From contig CAOKHZ010000002.1 in assembly GCA_948468385.1 (NCBI GenBank), positions 153,300 through 217,299 of the forward strand: DNA of 64,000 bases, given 5' to 3'. The DNA is from an uncultured Faecalicatena sp. Its GTDB lineage: Bacteria > Bacillota > Clostridia > Lachnospirales > Lachnospiraceae. The translations under genes were made by a program, and so were the position numbers. Positions within the stretch are counted from its first letter, which is position 1. Every line of letters begins with the position of its first letter. Positions 7,741-15,361 of this stretch are shown here, piece by piece. The notes beneath the pieces were generated by a model, which saw only the letters and a list, made by a program, of their open reading frames with translations, did not search any database and had not been told where the DNA came from.

Positions 7741-8163
7741 GTGATGCGAGTCAGGTATCAGACGAAACAACGTGAGGAAATATTGTCTTATCTGGAATCA
7801 GTGAACGGGCGGCATGTCACTGCCCAGGAAATTTGCCAGTACTTTGAGAAAGACGGCGTGTCCGTGGGGACGGCGACGGTTTATCGCCAGCTTGAGCGGC
7901 TGATGGGCGAGGGACTGGTGCAAAAGTATGTCATTGACGAGAAAAGCGCCGCTTGTTTTGCATACATTGATCGGAAGAAAAGCTGCCATCGCCCGGCTTG
8001 TTTTCATTGTAAGTGTGAAACGTGCGGTCGGCTGATTCATTTGGATTGCAAGGAACTGGAAGAGATTCAAAAGCATATGCTGCAAAAGCACGGGTTCGCA
8101 TTGGATTCGTTTCGAACGGTGCTTTATGGAACTTGTGAGCGGTGTCGGGAAGCGCGCGTGTAG
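7741..8163 (+). CDS. zur: Fur-family metalloregulator, probably Zur
   Basis: This protein of 140 residues begins MMRVRYQTKQREEILSYL. GTG at 7741 and ATG at 7744 are both possible behind AAAGGA at 7728-7733. The N-terminal winged helix has ATVYRQLERLMGEGLV, the Fur recognition helix. The C-terminal half carries the structural zinc site CETC and CERC, and a His/Cys cluster (CHRPACFHCKC) for the sensory metal. It is directly followed by a zinc-type ABC importer and preceded by a Fur-like box, which points to Zur rather than Fur or PerR. As in the family, it should repress the importer when zinc is abundant. Confidence 0.88.
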   Translation: MMRVRYQTKQREEILSYLESVNGRHVTAQEICQYFEKDGVSVGTATVYRQLERLMGEGLVQKYVIDEKSAACFAYIDRKKSCHRPACFHCKCETCGRLIHLDCKELEEIQKHMLQKHGFALDSFRTVLYGTCERCREARV

Positions 8164-8173
8164 GAGGAAGAAC

Positions 8174-9427
8174 ATGTTTTTAAGGAATGATGCGTGTCGA
8201 GTCAGGAAGTGGATTGTCCGCGTATTGTGCGTTGTGCTGTTGGCGGCCGGCCTTGCCGGTTGTGGCTCGGGAAACGGGCGTGTTTCGGGCGAATCGCGTG
8301 GAATGGATGGGACGAATGAGATGCAAGGTGACGCGGACGAAACGGGAGTGGGAGCGGACTTGCCCATTCGTATCGTGGCGACGGTTTTTCCCGCTTACGA
8401 TTGGACACGGGAAATTTTGGGAGTGCAAAACAAGGATGCAGAATATAAAAATACAGAATATAAGGATATAGAATATAAGAATGCAGAATTTAAGGACGTG
8501 GAATTGACGCTCTTGTTGGACGGTGGTGTGGACATGCACAGCTATCAGCCGACAGCGGACGACATTATCCAGATTGCCACTTGCGACGTGTTTATTTACG
8601 TGGGCGGGGAATCTGACCAGTGGGTGGAGAAAGTGTTGGCGGCGGCGGTCAATCCCGACATGGTCGTCATAAACCTCCTCGACGTGCTTGGCGATGAAGT
8701 GAAAGAGGAAGAAGTCGTGGAAGGCATGGAGTCGGGACATGGCCATGGAGAAAATGTTGAGTCGGCGCAAGGGCGAGAAGAGGGGATGTGGGATGTCGAT
8801 GACATGGAGCATGAAGAAAGTATGGAACAGGAAGATGGATGGGAGCATATAATAGAAGATATTTTTGCGAAAGACGAGGGAGAAGCGGAGATGGACGAGC
8901 ATGTCTGGCTTTCCGTCAAAAATGCAAAGACGTTGTGCACCCACATTGCCTCGGAGATTGCCAAGGTTAATCCCGTACATGCAAAAAAGTACGAGGAAAA
9001 CGTGAAAATTTATCTCGACAAGCTGGACGAGTTGGATGTGGTGTTTCAAGACACGGTGGCGGAAGGCGAGAAGAATACCTTATTGTTTGCGGATCGTTTT
9101 CCGTTTCGCTATTTGACGGATGATTATGGATTGGAATATTTTGCCGCCTTTCCCGGTTGCGAGGCGGAGACGGAAGCCAGTTTTGAGACGGTTACGTTTT
9201 TGGCGGAGAAGGTGGATGAATTGGAATTGTCTTATGTGTTGACGGTGGAGGGGTCCGACCAGAGAATTGCAAAAACCGTGATATCCGGGACAAAGGAAAA
9301 GAACCAGGACATCCTCGTGATGGACTCCATGCAGTCGGTGACGAGGGAGGACGCGGAAAACGGGGCGACATATCTTTCGATAATGAAAGAAAATCGGAAA
9401 GTGTTGGAGCGGGCGTTGTCAGAGTAA
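8174..9427 (+). CDS. znuA: Zinc ABC transporter substrate-binding lipoprotein ZnuA
   Basis: The ATG at 8174 follows AGGAGG by 6 bases. Residues 1-30 form a lipoprotein signal with lipobox LAGC, so the protein is anchored outside the membrane. It then follows the cluster-A binding protein plan: ATVFPAYDWTREILG, DMHSYQPTADDI (metal-ligand His), VFIYVGGESDQWVEKVL, an acidic/His loop with GHGHGE and DEHVWLSV (ligand His), and FADRFPFRYL. The loop with His and many Glu/Asp is typical of zinc rather than manganese proteins. An unusual feature is five tandem copies of a 5-residue unit (like DAEYK, NTEYK, DIEYK) inserted between REILG and VELTLLL. The genes zur, znuC and znuB flank it. Confidence 0.92.
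   Translation: MFLRNDACRVRKWIVRVLCVVLLAAGLAGCGSGNGRVSGESRGMDGTNEMQGDADETGVGADLPIRIVATVFPAYDWTREILGVQNKDAEYKNTEYKDIEYKNAEFKDVELTLLLDGGVDMHSYQPTADDIIQIATCDVFIYVGGESDQWVEKVLAAAVNPDMVVINLLDVLGDEVKEEEVVEGMESGHGHGENVESAQGREEGMWDVDDMEHEESMEQEDGWEHIIEDIFAKDEGEAEMDEHVWLSVKNAKTLCTHIASEIAKVNPVHAKKYEENVKIYLDKLDELDVVFQDTVAEGEKNTLLFADRFPFRYLTDDYGLEYFAAFPGCEAETEASFETVTFLAEKVDELELSYVLTVEGSDQRIAKTVISGTKEKNQDILVMDSMQSVTREDAENGATYLSIMKENRKVLERALSE
8432..8506 (+). repeat. 15-bp tandem repeat inside znuA
   Basis: Five consecutive 15-base units starting at 8432, 8447, 8462, 8477 and 8492 (first unit AAGGATGCAGAATAT) differ at few positions and keep frame. They encode a repeated acidic/Tyr/Lys pentapeptide. The last unit has merged into conserved znuA sequence. 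Confidence 0.9.
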
Positions 9428-9524
9428 CGAAAATCGGGCGGTGCAAAACAACTCATATGAGTGAAAATCGGCGGCGCGTCTGCATATTAGAAAAACGAGA
9501 CGCCTTGAGAGGAAAGGAAGAAAA

Positions 9525-10226
9525 ATGGCACAGATTGCATGTCAGAATTTGACATTGAAATATGATGGGAAAGTCATTTTGGAGGATTTAAATTTTACCG
9601 TGCGGGCAGGAGACTATCTTTGCATCGTGGGGGAAAATGGTTCCGGCAAATCGACGTTGATGAAGACGCTTTTGGGGCTTCATGCGGAGTACGAGGGGAA
9701 ACTGGAGACGGGAGACGGACTTTTGGCCAGCGAAATTGGATATTTGCCGCAACAAACAATTGTGCAGCGGGATTTTCCGGCATCGGTCAGGGAAATCGTG
9801 CTCTCCGGCTGCCAAGGGAGGTGCGGCTTTCGGCCATTTTACACGAAAGAGGAAAAAAATCTGGCGAAAAGGAACATGGAGCGCATGGGCGTTCTTGAGT
9901 TTGAAAGGCGGTGTTATCGGGAACTTTCCGGCGGGCAGATGCAGAGGGTCTTGTTGGCACGGGCCTTGTGCGCGACGCAGAAGGCACTTCTTTTGGACGA
10001 GCCGGTTTCGGGTCTGGATCCGAAGGTGACGGTGGAAATGTACCAGTTGATTGCGAGGCTGAACCGCGAGGATGGAATTACGATATTGATGGTGTCCCAT
10101 GACATCGCGGCGGCGGTAAAATATGCCAGCCATATTTTGCATATCGGTGAAACGGTATTTTTCGGGACGAAGCAGGAATATCTGGCCAGCGGCGTTTACC
10201 GGAAGTTCTATGAGGCGGAGGTGTAA
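9525..10226 (+). CDS. znuC: Zinc ABC transporter ATP-binding protein ZnuC
   Basis: This protein of 233 residues starts MAQIACQNLTLKYDGK behind AGGAAAGGAAG. Walker A is GENGSGKST, the Q-loop is YLPQQ, the signature is LSGGQMQRVLLARAL, Walker B is ALLLDEPVSGLDP and the switch His is in VSHDI. Length and motifs match the ZnuC/MntB family that energises metal import. It ends 4 bases before znuB. A gap of 97 bases separates it from znuA, with no clear terminator or promoter, so zur-znuACB is probably one operon. Confidence 0.93.
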   Translation: MAQIACQNLTLKYDGKVILEDLNFTVRAGDYLCIVGENGSGKSTLMKTLLGLHAEYEGKLETGDGLLASEIGYLPQQTIVQRDFPASVREIVLSGCQGRCGFRPFYTKEEKNLAKRNMERMGVLEFERRCYRELSGGQMQRVLLARALCATQKALLLDEPVSGLDPKVTVEMYQLIARLNREDGITILMVSHDIAAAVKYASHILHIGETVFFGTKQEYLASGVYRKFYEAEV

Positions 10227-10229
10227 AAA

Positions 10230-11078
10230 ATGTTGGTTGAGTTGTTTGCGAAAATTGCTTGGTATTTGCAGTATCCGTTCGTTCGTTACGCGTTAATCGT
10301 CGGAGTGTTGATTGCGTTGTGTTCCTCCTTGTTAGGGGTGACGCTGGTGCTGAAACGGTTTTCCTTTATCGGGGACGGGCTTTCCCACACGGCGTTCGGG
10401 GCAATTGCCGTCGCCTCGGTATTGAATTTGCAAAACGACATGGTGTTCGTGCTGCCAGCCACGATTGTCTGTGCGGTGCTTTTACTGCGAACGGGAAAGA
10501 ACGCGAAAATCAAGGGGGACGCGGCGGTCGCCATGATATCCGTCGGGGCGTTGGCCGTCGGTTATCTTTTGATGCACCTATTTTCCACGTCATCCAATCT
10601 GTCGGGTGACGTGTGTGGCACCTTGTTTGGTTCGACATCGATTCTCACGTTGACGAGGGGCGAGGTATGGCTGTGCATCGTTCTATCCGTGCTCGTGGTG
10701 GGCTTCTTTTTGTTTTTTTACCACAAGATATTCGCGGTGACGTTCGACGAGGACTTTGCCAGGGCGGGCGGGACGAACACCGGCGCGTATAATTTGCTGA
10801 TTGCCATAATCATTGCGGTCATTATCGTGCTGGCAATGAACCTGGCAGGGTCGTTACTGATTTCGGCATTGGTAATTTTTCCGGCATTGTCGGCGATGCG
10901 GGTGTTCAAAAGCTTTTGGTCGGTGACAGTGTGTTCTGCCATCGTGTCCGTGTGCTGTGCCTTGATTGGGATGCTTGCCGCCATTTTGGCCGGAACGCCG
11001 GTGGGGGCCACGATCGTGGTCGCGGATATCGCGGCATTCGCGGCGTTTTATTTGGCGGGAGGGATGATGGCAAAATAA
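10230..11078 (+). CDS. znuB: Zinc ABC transporter permease ZnuB
   Basis: This is a 282-residue integral membrane protein with about eight hydrophobic segments. The ABC-3 family signature is visible: SLLGVTLVLKRFSFIGDGLSH near residue 35, and FDEDFARAGG followed by NLAGSLLISALVIFPALSA in the second half. The start codon sits 3 bases after the znuC stop, with GGCGGAGG in the end of znuC. It forms the membrane channel of the importer. Confidence 0.93.
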   Translation: MLVELFAKIAWYLQYPFVRYALIVGVLIALCSSLLGVTLVLKRFSFIGDGLSHTAFGAIAVASVLNLQNDMVFVLPATIVCAVLLLRTGKNAKIKGDAAVAMISVGALAVGYLLMHLFSTSSNLSGDVCGTLFGSTSILTLTRGEVWLCIVLSVLVVGFFLFFYHKIFAVTFDEDFARAGGTNTGAYNLLIAIIIAVIIVLAMNLAGSLLISALVIFPALSAMRVFKSFWSVTVCSAIVSVCCALIGMLAAILAGTPVGATIVVADIAAFAAFYLAGGMMAK

Positions 11079-11230
11079 AAATGCGGAATGCCCATTATCA
11101 TGCGCGTCCTATTAGTACACGCTTTACGTTACTTTTCACGGCGGCCGCCCTTTTCCGAGAAATTCAAAGATATTTCTAAAAACTGTTGTTGAAATAAAAA
11201 TCTGTGATATAATATCCATGAAAGCAAAGA

Positions 11231-11346
11231 GCAGTGCCAAAACAGAGAATGTCGAATTGTCTGCTTGCAGACAAATTCGACAGACTCTGTTTTGATAGGG
11301 CGAAAGCCCGTGACCGAGAAAACCGAAGGTTTTCGAGGTGCATTGC
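11231..11346 (+). other. Folded intergenic element upstream of phosphatidyltransferase gene
   Basis: GCAGTGC at 11231-11237 can close with GCATTGC at 11340-11346. Inside are three hairpins: a long one (AAAACAGAG at 11239-11247 with CTCTGTTTT at 11285-11293, enclosing a TGTCGAATT...AATTCGACA stem), GGGCGAAAGCCC, and GAAAACCGAAGGTTTTC. A closed multi-helix junction of this kind suggests a structured leader or a mobile palindromic repeat. I do not recognise a known riboswitch. The part from 11079 to 11230 holds a GTTACTTTTCACGG half-palindrome at 11124-11140 and nothing else. Confidence 0.5.
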
Positions 11347-11391
11347 TATACAAATATGGTCATTTACAGTAATGAGAAATGGGGAAGCGGG

Positions 11392-11958
11392 ATGCATTTA
11401 AGTAAGAAGGATATTCCAAATTGTATTACAAGCGTGAGGATTGCGGGAGCGGTTGCCTTGTTTTTTGTGGAACCGTTCTCCTTATTATTTTACGTCATTT
11501 ATACCGCGTGCGGAGTCACCGACGTGTTTGACGGGTATGCCGCGAGGAAGCTTGAAGCGGTCAGCGAGTTCGGCTCGCTGCTTGACAGCATTGCCGATTT
11601 GGTGTTCTACGCGGTAATGCTTATTTACGTGATTCCGCATTTGTGGAAACGTGTTCCGAAGGAAATTTGGCTTGTGGTGGGAGTTATCATCGCGCTGCGG
11701 GTGATATCATATTTGACCGCGTGGGTGAAGTACCATCGCTTCGCGTCACTTCACACGTACGGAAACAAGATCACCGGGGCGTTCGTGTTTTCCCTGCCGT
11801 ACCTGATTTTGATTCTGGACAATACACGGGTTTGCGTGGCAGGGTGTGTCATTGGGATTTTGTTTACGCTTGAGGAATTGTGGATTCATTTGAAGTCGGA
11901 ATCCTACAATCCGAAAATGAAGACGATATTGTATCTTTTGCGGGATTCTAAAAAGTAA
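11392..11958 (+). CDS. CDP-alcohol phosphatidyltransferase
   Basis: The ATG at 11392 (MHLSKKDIPNCITSVRI) has GGGGAAG upstream; the frame is open earlier but runs through the folded element. The protein has 188 residues and several hydrophobic helices. The family motif D-G-x(2)-A-R-x(8)-G-x(3)-D-x(3)-D is present as DGYAARK, EFGSLLD and SIAD. Such enzymes transfer a phosphatidyl group from CDP-diacylglycerol to an alcohol (glycerol phosphate, inositol, serine) at the membrane. It is shorter and more divergent than a typical PgsA, so the acceptor is not determined. No lipid gene is adjacent. Confidence 0.88.
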   Translation: MHLSKKDIPNCITSVRIAGAVALFFVEPFSLLFYVIYTACGVTDVFDGYAARKLEAVSEFGSLLDSIADLVFYAVMLIYVIPHLWKRVPKEIWLVVGVIIALRVISYLTAWVKYHRFASLHTYGNKITGAFVFSLPYLILILDNTRVCVAGCVIGILFTLEELWIHLKSESYNPKMKTILYLLRDSKK

Positions 11959-12104
11959 GGGCAAAGTCGCGACGTGGCGGGATATTTGCGCAAATGTGTG
12001 AATTTGTGATATTGTCGGAAGAGGAAAGCGAGTGGTTGTAGCGTGCACAGAGTGTTGATGCTGTTGGCGCACCGCACCGTTACATTGTAATAGGTTGACG
12101 TTAA

Positions 12105-12150
12105 AAAACGAGTACCAGAAAAATGCGAGGGCATTTCTGGTACTCGTTTT
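12105..12150 (-). terminator. Terminator of decayed minus-strand gene
   Basis: AAAACGAGTACCAGAAA (12105-12121) pairs with TTTCTGGTACTCGTTTT (12134-12150), a 17-bp stem. The longer T run (six) is on the minus strand, just downstream of the AAA-ATPase fragment; on the plus strand it could also end the phosphatidyltransferase transcript. Confidence 0.8.
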
Positions 12151-12170
12151 GGGAGAAGGTAAAACTTCCA

Positions 12171-12266
12171 TCCATCAGCCGCCATGGACTTCCCAAATCT
12201 TCGCGGACAACTGACGCAAATATTTTTTTGCAGAGTGTTTAAAACGCAGTTCGCTCTCTCTATTAG
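12171..12266 (-). pseudogene. AAA-ATPase/nuclease gene fragment
   Basis: About 32 codons on the minus strand read NCVLNTLQKNICVSCPRRFGK, then SMAADG. The intact homologue at 28631 reads NAILNTRQKFVCVSRPRRFGKSM at the same place, which is the P-loop region. Nothing else of the gene remains on either side. Confidence 0.7.
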
Positions 12267-12381
12267 GATTATACTATAAAATTCCCTAGAAAACAAGGCT
12301 TGTAGTGTATTCTGGATGGTGCTATACTCATCTCCACCACTAGTGTTAAAGGCGGGCAGGTTCAGGATGGGAGGATGTTTT

Positions 12382-12912
12382 ATGGATAAAAATTGGATGG
12401 CTTTGCTGCAAGGGAAAAACCAGTTAGGAGAGGTGTTAAAGACCAATCAGGAAACACAAGTATTCGGGCTTGTTTTGAGTGAGTCGGACGCGGAACTGAT
12501 TTTGCAGGAGCGGGGGAACACGTTGCGAGAGCAGAAGCGCGTGGAGTTTGGAGAGGGAATCGTGACAAAAATCATTTATGAGTTTTGTGATTCCCAATAT
12601 ATCAGCCAGTCCGACTATGTCCAGACCATTGTTCGGTTGCAGGAAATATTTTATATGTATAAAAATGAAATGCAAGACGAGATTTCCGACGACGAGCTCT
12701 TGCATTTTATGAAGGAGCAGTTTGAAACCATCTGTTTTGGTGATTTGGAATATTTGGAAGGGACGTGTCTTTCCAATTTCGCGCAGGCGGTTCGGGCGGG
12801 ATATCAAGGGCAAGGATGTTTTGGGGAAAGAGGCGAGTATCGGAAATTTGACGAGGTGGAGCGATGGGATTATAGGCTGTATCTGGAGGCCTTGCAGGAA
12901 CTTTTTGGGTGA
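12382..12912 (+). CDS. DUF6323-like protein
   Basis: This protein of 176 residues starts MDKNWMALLQ; GGGAGG at 12369-12374 gives good spacing to ATG 12382. The sequence contains LTEADA-like text (LVLSESDAELILQERGNTLREQKRVEFGEGI), then YEFCDSQYISQSDYVQT, and an acidic C-terminal helix ending LYLEALQELFG. From memory this agrees with DUF6323, a family found in Firmicutes beside DUF6179; the naming should be treated as probable. There is no signal peptide or membrane helix. The stop is separated from the next gene's ribosome site by only a few bases, so the pair forms one transcription unit. Confidence 0.7.
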   Translation: MDKNWMALLQGKNQLGEVLKTNQETQVFGLVLSESDAELILQERGNTLREQKRVEFGEGIVTKIIYEFCDSQYISQSDYVQTIVRLQEIFYMYKNEMQDEISDDELLHFMKEQFETICFGDLEYLEGTCLSNFAQAVRAGYQGQGCFGERGEYRKFDEVERWDYRLYLEALQELFG

Positions 12913-12933
12913 ATGGAGATGGAGGAGTTGAAG

Positions 12934-13911
12934 ATGGAATATACCATGGAAGAATTGGTGCCAATCGTGGGCAAGCTGGCAGAAAAATATACCGCGTTTG
13001 AAAGTACGTCCGTCACTTATGAAAAGGCCGAACAATTGATGGAAGCCGTCTTGTATTGTGTCCGCGAGGTGGAATTGTCCGGGCGGGAGCAGGAGTGCGG
13101 GGATGGCAAGGCAGCGTTTGAAAACAAGGACGCAGGGCGTAAAGGCGCAGAAATCGGGGAGGGGGAAGTGTTGCCGGCAAAGTCCGAAGAGCAGAAAATG
13201 TCGGCGCAGAAAGCGTATGAACTCGGGGCGGTTCTCGTGGAGAAAAAGGTGAAACGCACGTTGGCGTTATATAATGAACTGTCAACCGATTTTGCCTATT
13301 ATGAGAATCATTGTCTGTACGACGTTTTCGTGAAAGGGATGCCGGAATTTTTCAAATGGTATGACGTAAAATTCAATCCGCAGGACACGATTTTGACGTT
13401 GGATTATCCGGTGCCAAAAGACCTTTCCAAATTTACCGGAATTGACGAAATTTATGCGTATTTGAACTGCATTCGTTTGGAACAAGCGTTTTTAAAAAGA
13501 TTTCCGGAAGAATATGTGGTGAGGGTATCGTCAAAGTGGGACGAAATGGAAAATCTCTGCGAGATAATTTTTTTGGACGTGTCAGGACATGTCCTGGCAG
13601 GTAAACCCATGTCGGAGCGGGAGTTTTCGGAGGAGGATTATCAAAAAATCAAGGGGGCATTTTCGGAAAATGGCCGACAAGAAATATGCGGTTGGCTGAA
13701 ACAAGCGATAAAGACTTTTTTGGAGAAAGATTACGAGGGGGAAGTGAAAAACGAGAATAATTCGATATGCGAGGAACGTGAGAAAAGTGCAGGATATAGG
13801 AGCAATGTGTTGAGTGAGGAATTGTATGGGTATTTTGCGGATTGCGTGGAGAACATTGTCGTCCGGCTAAAAAACGCCGCGGATAATGGCGTGCTGGGGG
13901 ACGTGCTATGA
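12934..13911 (+). CDS. DUF6179-like protein
   Basis: This protein of 325 residues starts at ATG 12934 (MEYTMEELVP) behind GGAGGAG; an in-frame ATG at 12913 abuts the previous stop but has no ribosome site. The N-terminal region carries a charged low-complexity stretch (about residues 50-85). The middle has LYNELSTDFAYYENHCLYD and GMPEFFKWYDVKFNPQDTI, conserved blocks I associate with DUF6179. The C-terminal part is helical. No enzyme motif or membrane segment is visible. It is paired with the DUF6323-like gene, which supports a joint role that is not known. Confidence 0.68.
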   Translation: MEYTMEELVPIVGKLAEKYTAFESTSVTYEKAEQLMEAVLYCVREVELSGREQECGDGKAAFENKDAGRKGAEIGEGEVLPAKSEEQKMSAQKAYELGAVLVEKKVKRTLALYNELSTDFAYYENHCLYDVFVKGMPEFFKWYDVKFNPQDTILTLDYPVPKDLSKFTGIDEIYAYLNCIRLEQAFLKRFPEEYVVRVSSKWDEMENLCEIIFLDVSGHVLAGKPMSEREFSEEDYQKIKGAFSENGRQEICGWLKQAIKTFLEKDYEGEVKNENNSICEEREKSAGYRSNVLSEELYGYFADCVENIVVRLKNAADNGVLGDVL

Positions 13912-13935
13912 TATTGGAGGAGTTTTAGGTTTTGT

Positions 13936-13994
13936 AAGCGAGCCTGCAATGCCGAACTCCTTATTTTCATGTGGCCATGAATGGTAACATTTCC
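13936..13994. repeat. Partial copy of the 28307 palindromic element
   Basis: GCGAGCCTGCAATGC and ACTCCTTATTTTC at 13938-13970 match, with few changes, the right half of the palindrome at 28307-28403 (GCAAGCTTGCAATGC, ATTCCTTGTTTCC). A GTTAC arm in the form TGAATGGTAAC follows. As at 28307, it stands upstream of an AAA-ATPase gene copy. Confidence 0.6.
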
Positions 13995-14018
13995 ATATTC
14001 GTGAAAAGTAAATCCGTC

Positions 14019-14047
14019 TTGACAAAGAAAGTGACTTGAAGGATAAT
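14019..14047 (+). promoter_or_regulatory. Sigma-A promoter of AAA-ATPase copy
   Basis: TTGACA, a 17-base spacer and GATAAT. The same promoter with the same spacing stands before the intact copy at 28557-28585, so promoter and gene have stayed together through duplication. Confidence 0.8.
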
Positions 14048-14095
14048 GTTTCTTAAATAAAATGGCTTGAAAGATTTTCTGAGGGGAGGTGTCCT

Positions 14096-14390
14096 ATGGG
14101 AATTTATTTGAATCCAGGGAACAAAGGGTTTTGGGAGTCGATTCGTTCGAAAATATATGTGGATAAGACGGGGCTCATTGCGTGTACGAACGAACTTTTG
14201 AATACGGAAGAAAAATTTATCTGCGTCAGCAGGCCCAGGCGTTTTGGAAAGTCTATGGCATTGAAAATGCTCACGGCATATTAAATCGCGTGAATTTTGC
14301 AGGGCTGGGGAAAGGGCATTACCGAGTCGTCATTCGCAAGCTGCAGGAAAAGGCATATATTTTGAAAGTGTTTCATACAATATTGTAGAA
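14096..14390 (+). pseudogene. Truncated AAA-ATPase/nuclease gene
   Basis: The ATG and GGGGAGG ribosome site are intact. The first 62 codons (MGIYLNPGNKGFWESIRSKI onward, with VSRPRRFGKSMALKML) match the start of the full-length gene at 28631. A TAA follows immediately after TAY. About 100 bases of unassigned sequence come next, then riboswitch territory, so the ATPase core and nuclease domain are deleted. It may still make a short peptide containing the P-loop. Confidence 0.8.
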
Positions 14391-14407
14391 GAAAAGCCGA
14401 TTTGGGT

Positions 14408-14436
14408 TTGACATGAATGGGGATTTATGGTAATCT
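14408..14436 (+). promoter_or_regulatory. Sigma-A promoter of mntP transcript
   Basis: TTGACA, a 17-base spacer, and TAATCT, lying just before the Mn2+ riboswitch. Confidence 0.75.
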
Positions 14437-14442
14437 TTATCG

Positions 14443-14604
14443 AAGATAAGGGAGTAGTCGGCGCGGTATACGCGCGGTATATCAACATGCTGGCGAGAGC
14501 CTGGTATACCTTAATTGATGAGACTTACGAATGGCGATTACGTTGCTGTACGTGGGTCTTCTTGCGTGATTGGGAAGCAGATACAGTGATGTGTCTGCTT
14601 CCTT
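14443..14604 (+). ncRNA. yybP-ykoY (Mn2+) riboswitch with expression platform
   Basis: The leader opens with AAGGGAGTAG, the family's conserved start, then a CGCGGTATACGCGCG hairpin, TATCAACATGCTGGCGAGAGC and CCTGG, the internal-loop elements of this class. AGACTTACG near 14521 pairs with CGTGGGTCT near 14551. A 12-bp hairpin (GGAAGCAGATACA with TGTGTCTGCTTCC, 14573-14603) follows, with a weak T tract, and can act as the switch. This riboswitch class binds Mn2+ and typically turns on mntP, which is exactly the next gene. The assignment rests on motifs and context, not on a covariance search. Confidence 0.78.
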
Positions 14605-14681
14605 GTGTTATGGGAAACTTTGTTTCCTGCCATTTATGGTCAATGCTCAACATGAAAAAGGAAATGAGGAGGAAATGCAAA

Positions 14682-15266
14682 ATGGGATTGATTGAGTTGT
14701 TTTTGGTGGCGGTGGGGTTGTCAATGGACGCGTTTGCGGTGTCGGTCTGCAAGGGGCTGGCGATGAAGAGGGTCAGCGTCAAAAACGTGCTGCTCTGCGG
14801 CGTGTGGTTTGGTGGATTTCAGGCGTTAATGCCGATAATCGGGTACATATTGGGAGCGCAATTCGAGGTGTATATCAATGCGATCGCGCCATGGATCGCG
14901 TTTGTCCTATTGGCGGTGATTGGAGGGAACATGATTTGGGAATCCTTTAAAGAGGAGGAAGAGGCAAATGCCGGCCTGGATATAAAAACCATGTTTTTGA
15001 TGGCGGTGGCGACCAGCATTGACGCGATGGCGGTCGGTATCACCTTTGCCTGCGTGCCGGTCACGATTATAAGTGCCGGGAGGTTTTTGAACACGTTTCT
15101 CGGCGCGGTGCTGATTGGCCTGACGACGTTTATCCTTTCGTGCATTGGCGTGAAAGTGGGAAATGGGTTTGGCGCCCGTTACCGGGCGCGTTCGGTGCGC
15201 GTCGGCGGCGTGATATTGGTATTGATAGGCCTGAAAATATTGTTGGAGCACTTAAATATATTTTGA
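14682..15266 (+). CDS. mntP: Manganese efflux pump MntP
   Basis: The ATG at 14682 (MGLIELFLVAVGLSMDAFAV) follows GAGGAGG by 9 bases; the longer open frame upstream is riboswitch sequence. The protein has 194 residues and six hydrophobic segments in two repeated halves. Each half starts with the family motif: VGLSMDAFAVSVCKG and VATSIDAMAVGITFA, whose Asp residues lie in the membrane and are needed for Mn2+ export. The upstream Mn2+ riboswitch supports the substrate assignment. Confidence 0.93.
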   Translation: MGLIELFLVAVGLSMDAFAVSVCKGLAMKRVSVKNVLLCGVWFGGFQALMPIIGYILGAQFEVYINAIAPWIAFVLLAVIGGNMIWESFKEEEEANAGLDIKTMFLMAVATSIDAMAVGITFACVPVTIISAGRFLNTFLGAVLIGLTTFILSCIGVKVGNGFGARYRARSVRVGGVILVLIGLKILLEHLNIF

Positions 15267-15361
15267 CCGATGTTGAAACCTATGATAGAATCTAGTTGGT
15301 GAAATCAAGCATGATATAGGGCGCGATGTCGAATGCCGGAAAGCATATTTTGGGGGTATAA

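Noticed and set aside
11231-11346. Known riboswitch (c-di-GMP, ykkC, SAM or similar) before the phosphatidyltransferase
   Set aside because: The hairpins are strong, but the conserved single-stranded motifs of these classes are not present.
14427-14681. N-terminal extension of MntP
   Set aside because: The frame is open, but it is riboswitch sequence; the MntP family starts at the ATG at 14682, which has its own strong ribosome site.
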